Of a stretch of 16,270 nucleotides of DNA, positions 6,399-13,320 are shown piece by piece. Below the pieces are notes generated by a model that worked only from the letters and a program-made list of their open reading frames with translations, made no database searches and was not told the DNA's origin. The position numbers and the translations under genes are program-made. Location: contig JAAYMP010000094.1 of NCBI GenBank assembly GCA_012521315.1, positions 1 to 16,270 of the forward strand, given 5' to 3'. The stretch is from Bacillota bacterium (GTDB lineage: Bacteria > Bacillota > UBA4882 > UBA10575). The first letter of the stretch is position 1. Each line of letters opens with the position of its first letter.

Positions 6399-7280
6399 AT
6401 GGTGGAATTTGGGAAACTGTTAACGGCAATGATTACACCTTTTAACGAAGATGGTGAGGTCGATTACCAAACCGCCAAAAACCTGGCTATAAAGCTTGTG
6501 GAGAATGGTTCGGACGGCTTGGTGATTGCCGGAACAACGGGCGAGTCACCGACCTTAACGACGGAAGAGAAGTTGACGCTTTTTTCCACAGTCGTGGAAG
6601 CGGTGGGTGGTAAAGCAACGGTTATTGCAGGGACGGGTTCGAATAACACCAAAGCAACGGTGGAGTTGACGAAAGAGGCCGAGCGGACCGGGGTGGACGG
6701 GATTTTGCTGGTCGCCCCCTATTACAATAAACCGCCACAGGAGGGTTTGTACCAGCATTTCAAAAAGGTAGCGGAAGCAACGACTTTACCGGTGATGATA
6801 TATAATATCCCGGGCCGGACCGGAATCAATATTATGCCGGCGACCATGTGCCGCTTGGCGGAGATCGATAATATTGTGGCTTTGAAAGAATCCACCGGCA
6901 ATCTGGATCAAGCGGCGGAGATGGTGCGCGTTCTGCCCAAAGATTTCCTGGTCTATAGTGGCGATGATTATATGACGTTACCGATTCTTTCTGTCGGTGG
7001 TGCCGGTGTGGTTAGTGTCGCTTCCCACCTGGTCGGGCGGAGAATCAAGAACATGATCGAGGCTTACCAGGCCGGCGAGGTTGCCGAAGCAACCAAACTC
7101 CATCACGAATTAATGCCCCTCTTTCGCGTGTTATTCATTACGGCCAACCCGATCATGGTCAAAGCCGCCCTTAATATGCTGGGGATCCCGGTGGGGACGA
7201 CCAGGCTGCCGCTGGTGGGGCCGGAACCTAATGAGTTGGGACAACTCAAGGAAACGCTCCAGCAGTTGGGGTTAGTCTAA
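6399..7280 (+). CDS. dapA: 4-hydroxy-tetrahydrodipicolinate synthase DapA
   Basis: DapA condenses pyruvate with aspartate semialdehyde, the committed step of the diaminopimelate/dipicolinate pathway. The 293-residue TIM-barrel protein has the family length. GTTGE is at 45-49, YYNKP at 108-112 and YNIPGRTG at 135-142 (Tyr135, Arg140). The Schiff-base Lys163 lies in ALKESTGN. ATG 6399 begins directly after the dapG stop codon, with AAGGGAGG upstream inside dapG, so the two genes are translationally coupled. An intrinsic terminator follows. The semialdehyde it uses requires Asd, whose gene is not in this window. Confidence 0.98.
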   Translation: MVEFGKLLTAMITPFNEDGEVDYQTAKNLAIKLVENGSDGLVIAGTTGESPTLTTEEKLTLFSTVVEAVGGKATVIAGTGSNNTKATVELTKEAERTGVDGILLVAPYYNKPPQEGLYQHFKKVAEATTLPVMIYNIPGRTGINIMPATMCRLAEIDNIVALKESTGNLDQAAEMVRVLPKDFLVYSGDDYMTLPILSVGGAGVVSVASHLVGRRIKNMIEAYQAGEVAEATKLHHELMPLFRVLFITANPIMVKAALNMLGIPVGTTRLPLVGPEPNELGQLKETLQQLGLV

Positions 7281-7293
7281 ACAGCACGAGACG

Positions 7294-7322
7294 AAAAAAC
7301 GGGTTTAACACCCGTTTTTTTT
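7294..7322 (+). terminator. Intrinsic terminator after dapA
   Basis: ACGGGT (7299-7304), loop TTAAC, ACCCGT (7310-7315), then T-run to 7322. The preceding A-run extends the stem. It closes the sporulation/lysine cluster. Confidence 0.9.
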
Positions 7323-7325
7323 CTA

Positions 7326-7354
7326 TTCAATTCCCGCGGTAATTTTGATAGAAT
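7326..7354 (+). promoter_or_regulatory. Candidate promoter of the substrate-binding-protein gene
   Basis: TAGAAT at 7349-7354 with an extended -10 TG (7346-7347) lies just after the dapA terminator. The -35 at 17 bases, TTCAAT, is weak. It fits independent transcription of the next gene. Confidence 0.4.
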
Positions 7355-7387
7355 AGAGGAAAAGCTTAGTGGAGAGAACGTGGCGCC

Positions 7388-8974
7388 ATGAAGAACAGAA
7401 ACAGGAAGTTATGGTTTATTCTGGCCTTCTTTTTGATCGGGACTGTGTTCCACCCCGGCAACCTGGCGATGGTAGCCGCGGGGAAAAGCATCGCCATCAA
7501 CTTGGCGGCGAGCCCATTATCTTTTGATCCGTTGTTTGCCGTGGTGGATGCGGAAAAGATTCTTTTGGCCAATTTGCATGAGGGTTTGGTTGTTTGGGAT
7601 AATGGCGTGATCACGCCCGGGGTGGCCGCGAAGTGGTATATCTCGGCTGATGCGCGTACTTATACCTTTCACTTGAAGGAAGCTTACTGGTCCAATGGGG
7701 ACAAGCTGACGGCGGCCGATTTTGAATTATCTTGGAAACGGATTATTACTTCGGAGGCCGCCACCTCCGCTCAAGAGTTACTTGATGTGATTAAGAACGC
7801 CAAAGCCTTCCGGGAAGGCAAAATCAAGAACCCTGCCGAGATTGGGATCAAGGCCCTCGAACCGCGGGTGCTCCAAATCGTGCTGGAAGAGCCCTGCAGT
7901 TATTTCTTGAGTCTTTTAACGTTCCCGGCCTTCGTGCCCGTTCATCAGCGATACCTTAAGGAGAAGGACGTAAAGTTCGCTCCCGGTTTTTGCAGTAACG
8001 GCCCGTTCCGGATTGCGGCCATGGAAGGGGGGAACCATGCCCTGCTGGTGGCGAACGAGCATTACCGGGGCGAAAGGGGCAACATCAGCGAGGTCAAAGT
8101 GACATTTTTGCCACCAAAAACCGGGGTTATGCTGTTTGGCGCCGGCATGTTTGACCTTTTGGAAAACCCCCCCTTCTCTATGTTCGGTGAACACCTCGAT
8201 CGTTTGGTCCAGGCCCCGACGATGGGGACCGGTTTTCTCTATTTGAATACCCGCCGCCCTCCTTTGGACAACCCCCTTTTTCGCAAGGCCCTTTCCCTGT
8301 CGATCAACCGGGACCTCCTTGTGGCCAAGATCCTGGGCTACGCGGGCGTGCCGGCCACGGGGCTGATCCCGCCGGGGATGGCGGACAGTAAAAGCGGGAG
8401 TGATTTCCGGCAAACCGGGGGCGATCTGGTTGGCCCGGCCGATGGCAAAAGGTGTTTGGAACTGCTGTACGAAGCGGGCTATCCCAATGAGGACGGTTAT
8501 CCGGAAATGGAGATCCTGGCGGTGGACAGTCTGATCCCTCTGGAGATGGCGAAGACCATCGCGGAGATGTGGGAGATCAATTTGGGTTTGAAGACGAAAG
8601 TAAAAGCCGTTCCTTACGAAGAGTTTTTGGCCATGGCGGCGGAGGGCCGCTTTTACACGGCGCGGCAAGGGTGGACCGGCGATTACCCGGACCCAATGAC
8701 TTTCTTCCAACTTTTCCATTCCGCGGCGGCGGAGAATTTCTCCAGTTACCGGAGTCCCGAATACGACTACTGGCTGGCCACCGCCCGGCAGACCATGGAC
8801 AGTATCAGCCGTTACAAAATCTATCACCGCCTGGAAGAACGGCTGCTCTCCGATCTTCCCGTTATTCCGCTCTATTTCAGCGTCAAACCATACCTGGTTT
8901 CCAGTAAATTGACGGGCGTGAGTTACACACCCCAGGGCTACCCGCTTTTTCAGAAGGCCACCAAACTGGATTAA
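7388..8974 (+). CDS. Exported oligopeptide-binding protein, SBP family 5 (OppA-like), no permease neighbours
   Basis: This 528-residue extracytoplasmic solute-binding protein is of the oligopeptide/nickel ABC transporter family. The N-terminus has a basic MKNRNRK and a hydrophobic core LWFILAFFLIGTVF, then LAMVAAGKS. That suggests signal peptidase I cleavage near residue 31, with no lipobox cysteine. Family features follow: SFDPLFAVVDAEKILLANLHEGLV, TYTFHLKEAYWSNGDKLTAADFELSWKR (about 91-118), LNTRRPPLDNPLFRKALSLSINRD, and late GWTGDYPDPMTFFQLF. ATG 7388 has GGAGAG (7371-7376) somewhat far upstream. No permease or ATPase genes flank it, so the transporter it serves must be elsewhere. Lack of a lipid anchor would suit a soluble periplasmic protein if the cell has an outer membrane. 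Ligand unknown. Confidence 0.92.
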   Translation: MKNRNRKLWFILAFFLIGTVFHPGNLAMVAAGKSIAINLAASPLSFDPLFAVVDAEKILLANLHEGLVVWDNGVITPGVAAKWYISADARTYTFHLKEAYWSNGDKLTAADFELSWKRIITSEAATSAQELLDVIKNAKAFREGKIKNPAEIGIKALEPRVLQIVLEEPCSYFLSLLTFPAFVPVHQRYLKEKDVKFAPGFCSNGPFRIAAMEGGNHALLVANEHYRGERGNISEVKVTFLPPKTGVMLFGAGMFDLLENPPFSMFGEHLDRLVQAPTMGTGFLYLNTRRPPLDNPLFRKALSLSINRDLLVAKILGYAGVPATGLIPPGMADSKSGSDFRQTGGDLVGPADGKRCLELLYEAGYPNEDGYPEMEILAVDSLIPLEMAKTIAEMWEINLGLKTKVKAVPYEEFLAMAAEGRFYTARQGWTGDYPDPMTFFQLFHSAAAENFSSYRSPEYDYWLATARQTMDSISRYKIYHRLEERLLSDLPVIPLYFSVKPYLVSSKLTGVSYTPQGYPLFQKATKLD

Positions 8975-9045
8975 AAACGTGTCCACTTAACAGACCGGAC
9001 AATTTCGTACTTGCCCTTTCCAGAAGGCCAGCAAGCTGGATTAAA
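8951..9045. repeat. Direct repeat pair, 25 bases, spaced 70 apart
   Basis: Copies at 8951-8975 and 9021-9045 begin CAGAAGGCCA and end CTGGATTAAA, with two mismatches. The first copy is the 3' end of the substrate-binding-protein gene. Confidence 0.8.
9018..9044 (+). pseudogene. Remnant of a second substrate-binding-protein 3' end
   Basis: Bases 9018-9044 encode FQKASKLD-stop, nearly identical to the last residues FQKATKLD-stop of the intact gene (ending 8974). Over 25 bases, 8951-8975 and 9021-9045 match at 23 positions, offset by exactly 70. Upstream of the repeat the frame does not continue as a recognisable protein. It looks like the tail left after most of a tandem paralogue was deleted, or a short local duplication. 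Confidence 0.6.
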
Positions 9046-9064
9046 CAACATGGGCTGGTATAAT
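9036..9064 (+). promoter_or_regulatory. Extended -10 promoter for the LptD/OstA-like gene
   Basis: TGGTATAAT (9056-9064) is a perfect extended -10. The -35 at 17 bases, CTGGAT, is poor and lies within the duplicated SBP tail. The leader to the likely start codon is about 150 bases and contains a C6/G6 inverted pair around 9071-9104. No recognised riboswitch was seen in it. Confidence 0.55.
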
Positions 9065-9225
9065 GTTCTGCCCCCCGGGAAAAGGAATTGACGGCGGGGG
9101 GAGCGAAGACTGAGTTAAGTGATTAAGCCGGTTTGAATTCGTAAGCTATGGCATCTTCCGGAGACGGCGGGGAAGGCGTGCTGTTCCGGGTCGGCCAGGC
9201 GCGAAAAGAAAGGATCATGGGCTTC

Positions 9226-10530
9226 ATGCAATTGAGCAGGCTTAAAAGAGCAGTTATAGTTATAGTTATAGAGGGGTGTTTCCTCCTGTTAGCCGGGGTT
9301 GGGGGACCGGCGTTGGCGACGCCCCCCCGGGAAGTGGAGATCGACGCCCGGCTGGTCGAGTTTGATCCGGAGAGCCGGGTTTACCGCGCCAGCGGGGGTG
9401 TGCTTTTGACCAGTGGCGATTTCCGGTTACAAGCGGAGACGGTCCTTTACAACCAGGATACAGAGGTGGTCACGGCGGAGCGGGGGGTCAAGTTGCAGAC
9501 GGCCACCGGCACCTGGGAGGGAGAATCCCTCGTCTATTCTTTCCGGACGGAGGAGGGGACGCTGACCGCCTTCCGCGGGGCGATGGGTTCGTCCTTTTAC
9601 ACCGGGCAAAGCGGGGAACTGCATGGGGAAGAGGTCCGTGTGCAGGAGGCTTCCTTTACCCGCTGTGCGCTTGCGTCGCCGTGCGTTGCGATTAAAGCAA
9701 GGCGGGTCCGGCTGGTTGACGACCGGGTGCAGGTGGGCGGAGGATGGCTGTATATAAAGAATTTACCCGTTCTCCCCCTGCCGCCGGTGACTTTCAGCCC
9801 CGACCAGTTTGAAAACTGGCCCCAGTTGGAGGTCGGAGTTAACAGCACCCGTGGCCTTTATGTAGTTGGCCGGTTAACGCATCAGGTGAACAAAGAAGTT
9901 CGCTTGCATTATGGCGGCGGTCTTGGCACCAACCGGTGGTGGAATCTCCAAGGGGGAATGCGTTGGGCTCCGTTGCCCGGTTTAGCCCTGAATGCGGGGC
10001 TGACTTGGGAGGAGTACCTCCGGGGAAGCGCCGGCCTGACCTATGACTGGGCTCCGCTGCAATTCCGGGCGGCCGTCCAACGGGATTGGGACGACCTGGC
10101 CTCCGGGGAGCATACCTTTGCGGTGGCGGGACCGTTGACGAAAAAAAGCAACCTGGAATTCAGCTATACTTCCAGCTTTGAAGAACAGACCACCGGTGAA
10201 CAGTACCGCGCCGACTACGGCCTGCACTTGACCGGGCGGTGGCTGCCCGGTTTTACTTTAGGCGCGGGCCTCTTTTACGGCGCCGGTGACCTTAAGGAAA
10301 GTGACAGCCTGAACGGCTGGTACCTGCGGACCACTTGGGACGGGGGGATTAACCTTACCCGGACGTGGGGGCTCAAGGTTGCGGGGGAGACCAGGTGGCA
10401 AGCGGGGAGCACGCCGCTTTGGGTGAATAACCAGGTCAAACTGGTTAAAGACCTCCACTGTTTCCGGGCGGATCTGGGCTATGACCTGCTGGACGAGACG
10501 GTCAGCTTTAATCTGATGTTTAACTGGTAA
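9226..10530 (+). CDS. LptD/OstA family outer-membrane beta-barrel-like protein
   Basis: LptD inserts lipopolysaccharide into the outer membrane; OstA-type N-domains bind the lipid. The product starts MQLSRLKRAVIVIVIEGCFLLLAGVGGPALA, a signal peptide ending ALA. An OstA-type beta domain follows (VEIDARLVEFDPESRVYRASGGV...AETVLYNQDTEVVTAERGVKL). Next is the LptD-type stretch FTRCALASPC...LYIKNLPVLPLPPVTF. The rest is alternating polar/aromatic strands, roughly 14-16 by eye, ending in FNW, the terminal aromatic of outer-membrane barrels. At 434 residues it is much shorter than proteobacterial LptD. The frame opens at 9148, but only AAAGGA near 9209-9214 resembles a ribosome-binding site. It favours ATG 9226, with ATG 9217 possible. 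No other lpt genes are adjacent. Transport of true LPS is not shown. Confidence 0.8.
   Translation: MQLSRLKRAVIVIVIEGCFLLLAGVGGPALATPPREVEIDARLVEFDPESRVYRASGGVLLTSGDFRLQAETVLYNQDTEVVTAERGVKLQTATGTWEGESLVYSFRTEEGTLTAFRGAMGSSFYTGQSGELHGEEVRVQEASFTRCALASPCVAIKARRVRLVDDRVQVGGGWLYIKNLPVLPLPPVTFSPDQFENWPQLEVGVNSTRGLYVVGRLTHQVNKEVRLHYGGGLGTNRWWNLQGGMRWAPLPGLALNAGLTWEEYLRGSAGLTYDWAPLQFRAAVQRDWDDLASGEHTFAVAGPLTKKSNLEFSYTSSFEEQTTGEQYRADYGLHLTGRWLPGFTLGAGLFYGAGDLKESDSLNGWYLRTTWDGGINLTRTWGLKVAGETRWQAGSTPLWVNNQVKLVKDLHCFRADLGYDLLDETVSFNLMFNW
9253..9270 (+). repeat. Three tandem GTTATA hexamers inside a signal peptide
   Basis: GTTATA occurs three times exactly and in frame, encoding VIVIVI of the hydrophobic core of the LptD/OstA-like signal peptide. 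Changes in copy number would keep the frame but alter core length. Confidence 0.9.
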
Positions 10531-10609
10531 GGCCGGAAAGGGTTAACACATAAAATAAACCTTCCAAACGTAAACTACCATGAGAGGAATTACCTGCGGA
10601 GGTTTGAAT

Positions 10610-11428
10610 GTGGAAAACCCCTTAAACGACCTGACTGGTGCCGAATGGCTTTACTGGACGAACTCCCTATACCCGACGAACTTTCCACCGGACCCGACCC
10701 ACCCGCTGCGCAAGAAACACGGGGCCATTAAGCCTCCGGAATTGATGGCCGAGATCATCGCTTTTTTTACGAAGGAAGGCGAACTGGTGCTTGATCCCTT
10801 TGCCGGGGTGGGCAGTACCTTGCTCGGGGCGGAACTGGTGAGGCGAAGAGCGCTCGGTATTGAACTGAACGCCGAGTGGGTCCGGATCTATCAAGATATA
10901 AAGGCGTCTTTCCGCATCGGCCCCCATGGTTTGGTCCGGGGGAGGGCGGGGCGGGAGATCAAGAGTTTGATGGTGAACGGCGATTGCCTGGCGGAGTTAA
11001 AGAAGTTCCCGGCGGAGCAGGTGGCGGCGATTGTTACCGACCCGCCTTATGGTTGTAGCCACCGGGTGGCTTTTACTCGGGAAACCAATTTCGCCATGTA
11101 CAACCCGGGAGAAGCGAAGGATTTTGGTAATGCCGCCAGCTTTGCGGCGTACCTTGACCAGATGGCGGCCTTTGCCCGGGAGGCCTTCCGGATCTTGACC
11201 GCCCGGCGTTATCTGGTCATTCTGATCGGCGACCGTTACCAAAACGGCGAGTATTACCCCTTAAGTGTTAAAGTAGCCGAAGTAATGCAACAAGCCGGTT
11301 TTAAATGGAAAGGGATGCGGATCTGGTGGAACCAGGCCACCCAGCGTCCTTTACGCCCTTATGCCATCAAGCGCTGTTACGTACCGAACATCACCCACCA
11401 GAACATCCTGATTTTCCGTAAAGGGTGA
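10610..11428 (+). CDS. Orphan DNA methyltransferase, N4-cytosine/N6-adenine type
   Basis: This 272-residue SAM-dependent amino-methyltransferase has HPLRKKHGAIKPPELMAEII (31-50, motif X region). DPFAGVGSTLLGAELVRRRALGIELN (62-87, SAM-binding motif I) follows, and the catalytic DPPYG is at 144-148. So the order is X-I-IV, unlike the usual beta-class order IV-X-I, although the motif I wording is beta-like. GTG 10610 is chosen because GGAGGT (10598-10603) sits six bases upstream. An ATG at 10580 has no ribosome-binding site. No restriction endonuclease or specificity subunit is adjacent. Its target sequence, and even whether DNA or a structured RNA is the substrate, cannot be read here. It may be co-transcribed with the LptD-like gene 79 bases upstream. 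Confidence 0.85.
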   Translation: MENPLNDLTGAEWLYWTNSLYPTNFPPDPTHPLRKKHGAIKPPELMAEIIAFFTKEGELVLDPFAGVGSTLLGAELVRRRALGIELNAEWVRIYQDIKASFRIGPHGLVRGRAGREIKSLMVNGDCLAELKKFPAEQVAAIVTDPPYGCSHRVAFTRETNFAMYNPGEAKDFGNAASFAAYLDQMAAFAREAFRILTARRYLVILIGDRYQNGEYYPLSVKVAEVMQQAGFKWKGMRIWWNQATQRPLRPYAIKRCYVPNITHQNILIFRKG

Positions 11429-11515
11429 ATGGAAAGACGTTAGACGTAAAGGAGGGACAAAACAAGGAAGGCTGGGAAAGGTGGTTGGCATATCTAGGTG
11501 TTATATAAGTGAGGG

Positions 11516-11543
11516 TTGAAATCTTTTATAATTTTGATATAAT
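11516..11543 (+). promoter_or_regulatory. Strong sigma-A promoter of tRNA-Ala
   Basis: TTGAAA (11516-11521), 16 bases, TATAAT (11538-11543) with extended -10 TG at 11535-11536. Transcription would start about 20 bases before the tRNA. Confidence 0.75.
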
Positions 11544-11568
11544 TTAAAGGTAAGGTTTAAAACCATAT

Positions 11569-11644
11569 GGGCCTGTAGCTCAGCTGGGAGAGCGCTGCGT
11601 TCGCATCGCAGAGGTCAAGGGTTCGAATCCCTCCAGGTCCACCA
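11569..11644 (+). tRNA. tRNA-Ala (anticodon CGC)
   Basis: This 76-base cloverleaf has acceptor GGGCCTG paired with CAGGTCC, including the G3-U70 pair that marks alanine tRNAs. The D arm is TAGCTCAGCTGGGAGAGC. The anticodon stem is CTGCG/CGCAG with loop TTCGCAT (anticodon CGC, reads GCG). The T arm has GGGTTCGAATCCC, and CCA is encoded at 11642-11644. It has its own promoter and terminator. Confidence 0.97.
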
Positions 11645-11655
11645 AAATAAAGAAC

Positions 11656-11693
11656 AAACCGCCATCGGCCGTCGGTTGATGGCGGTTTTTTTT
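11656..11693 (+). terminator. Intrinsic terminator after tRNA-Ala
   Basis: AAACCGCCATC (11656-11666) pairs perfectly with GATGGCGGTTT (11678-11688) around an 11-base loop, followed by a T-run to 11693. Confidence 0.92.
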
Positions 11694-11878
11694 GTATGAC
11701 TATGATCGTTAATTAAAGGATTGGGGAAAAGCCGGGATGTAAGGTGATAGGCCTGAAAACCAAAGTTAATGGCCATGGGAGTTGGAAGGATGACGGTTTT
11801 TTATGGAGAACCTAATAAGGCGAAAGGGTTCAAAGATGCGTACCGGCATCAGAGCGGGACCAAAGGAGAAGTGGTCGG

Positions 11879-13258
11879 ATGAAGTTGCCTGAGGAGTTTC
11901 GCCAAAGAATGCAGCACCTGATGGAGCAGGAAGAATACGAATTTTTCCTGCGCGAACTGAAGCGGAAAGTCATGGTCCAGAGTTTGCGGGTGAACACCAA
12001 GAAGATTACGGTGGTGGAGTTTCGCCGGATCTTCCCCTATGAATTAACGCCGGTTCCGTGGTGCGCGGAAGGTTTTTATCTTCCCAAGGGCTTCAAAGCT
12101 TCCATGCACCCTTATTATTACGCAGGCCTCTATTATCTCCAGGACCCCAGCGCGATGCTGCCGGTGGTTGCTTTGGATCCGCAGCCGGGCGAACGGATCC
12201 TGGACCTTTGCTCCGCGCCGGGCGGAAAGGCAACCCAGATTGGGGCGGCCACGGCCGACCGGAGTTTTCTGGTGCTGAATGATATCAATCCGAAACGGAC
12301 AAAAGCCCTCCTGAAGAATGTGGAGAATTTTGGGTTAACCAATCTGGTGGTCACCAATGACCAGCCCCAGGAACTGGTCACGGTGTTTCCCGGTTATTTT
12401 GACCGGGTCCTGGTGGACGCGCCCTGTTCCGGGGAGGGGATGTTCCGGCGGGAGCCGCGTCTGATGATTGCCTGGCGCCGGGATTATCACCCGCGGGTCT
12501 GCATGCCCCTTCAGGCGGAGTTGCTCAATTGCGCCGCCCGGATGGTTGCCCCCGGGGGGCGGCTGGTCTATTCCACTTGTACCTTCTCGCCGGAGGAGAA
12601 CGAGCTGCAAGTGAAGAACTTTTTAGCGCGGCACCCCGATTTTGATCTGGCCGGGATTGACTTGGCCGGGGTTAGTCCAGGCCGGGCGGAGTGGGCGGGC
12701 GATGAGCGGCTGAAAAAAACCGTCCGGATCTGGCCCCACTTGTCCCGCGGCGAAGGGCAGTTTGCCGCCATTTTAGTGAAAAAAACAACCGGGACCAGAG
12801 GCGAAGGGAGCCGCTTTCCCCAGGCGGAACCAGCGGCCGCCATTCTGAGGCCGTTTTGGGATTTCTGTGCGGAAGTGGGGATCACGCCGCCCGCGGGCCG
12901 TTTCCTCCAAAAAGGTGAGGATCTCCTGCTCTTGCCGGCGGAGTTGCCGGATCTTAGCGGTTTGAATGTGATCCGGCCCGGCCTGCTCTTGGGTGAAGTG
13001 CGCCACGGTCAATTCATTCCCGCCCACCCGCTGGCATTGGCGCTCGAACGGCAGCAAGCCAAGCGCCAGCTTGAACTGGCATCTACCGGGACAGAAGTGA
13101 TTAAATACCTGAAAGGCGATACTTTACTGGCTACGGCGGCGACCCCGCCCGGAAACGGCTGGCTGCTGGTGACCACCGACGGTTTTCCGCTTGGTTGGGC
13201 GAAGCGCGTGGGCAATCTGGTCAAGAACTATTATCCCCCGGCTTGGCGGATAAAGTAG
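11879..13258 (+). CDS. RsmF/RsmB-type rRNA cytosine-C5 methyltransferase
   Basis: This 459-residue NOL1/NOP2/Sun family methyltransferase puts a 5-methyl group on a cytosine, most likely in 16S rRNA. The N-terminal segment SLRVNTKK...GFYLPKGF...GLYYLQDPSAMLPVVAL leads into the SAM site DLCSAPGGK (109-117). The PC motif DAPCSGEGMFRR (180-191, Cys183) and the TC motif STCTF (232-236, nucleophile Cys234) follow, so both catalytic cysteines are present. The C-terminal ~160 residues, ending PLGWAKRVGNLVKNYYPPAWR, match the RNA-binding extension of RsmF-like proteins, which favours RsmF over RsmB. ATG 11879 has AAAGGAG at 11862-11868. It is followed by an rRNA pseudouridine synthase, a common functional pairing. 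The exact modified position is unknown. Confidence 0.9.
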   Translation: MKLPEEFRQRMQHLMEQEEYEFFLRELKRKVMVQSLRVNTKKITVVEFRRIFPYELTPVPWCAEGFYLPKGFKASMHPYYYAGLYYLQDPSAMLPVVALDPQPGERILDLCSAPGGKATQIGAATADRSFLVLNDINPKRTKALLKNVENFGLTNLVVTNDQPQELVTVFPGYFDRVLVDAPCSGEGMFRREPRLMIAWRRDYHPRVCMPLQAELLNCAARMVAPGGRLVYSTCTFSPEENELQVKNFLARHPDFDLAGIDLAGVSPGRAEWAGDERLKKTVRIWPHLSRGEGQFAAILVKKTTGTRGEGSRFPQAEPAAAILRPFWDFCAEVGITPPAGRFLQKGEDLLLLPAELPDLSGLNVIRPGLLLGEVRHGQFIPAHPLALALERQQAKRQLELASTGTEVIKYLKGDTLLATAATPPGNGWLLVTTDGFPLGWAKRVGNLVKNYYPPAWRIK

Positions 13259-13320
13259 CCGGGGAAAGACTGATCCGTGCTTTATTCATAAGAATGAAGT
13301 TCGCAACGGGGAGCAGGGCA

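Noticed and set aside
7916..8986. A 356-codon minus-strand open frame opposite the substrate-binding-protein gene
   Set aside because: Its translation shows no domain and the opposite strand carries a complete, recognisable family protein. Long antisense frames are common in this base composition.
11471..11510. TTGGCA and TATATAAG upstream of tRNA-Ala as an additional promoter
   Set aside because: Spacing is only 11-13 bases, too short. The promoter at 11516-11543 explains the tRNA.
11569..11644. tRNA-Ala as an integration site for a mobile element
   Set aside because: No integrase gene, no repeated tRNA 3' end and no change in gene character downstream were seen.
11744..11815. Possible 23-codon small ORF starting with GTG between tRNA-Ala and the rRNA methyltransferase
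   Set aside because: No proper ribosome-binding site and no recognisable sequence; the length is within chance. The 185-base gap (11694-11878) holds nothing else that can be supported.
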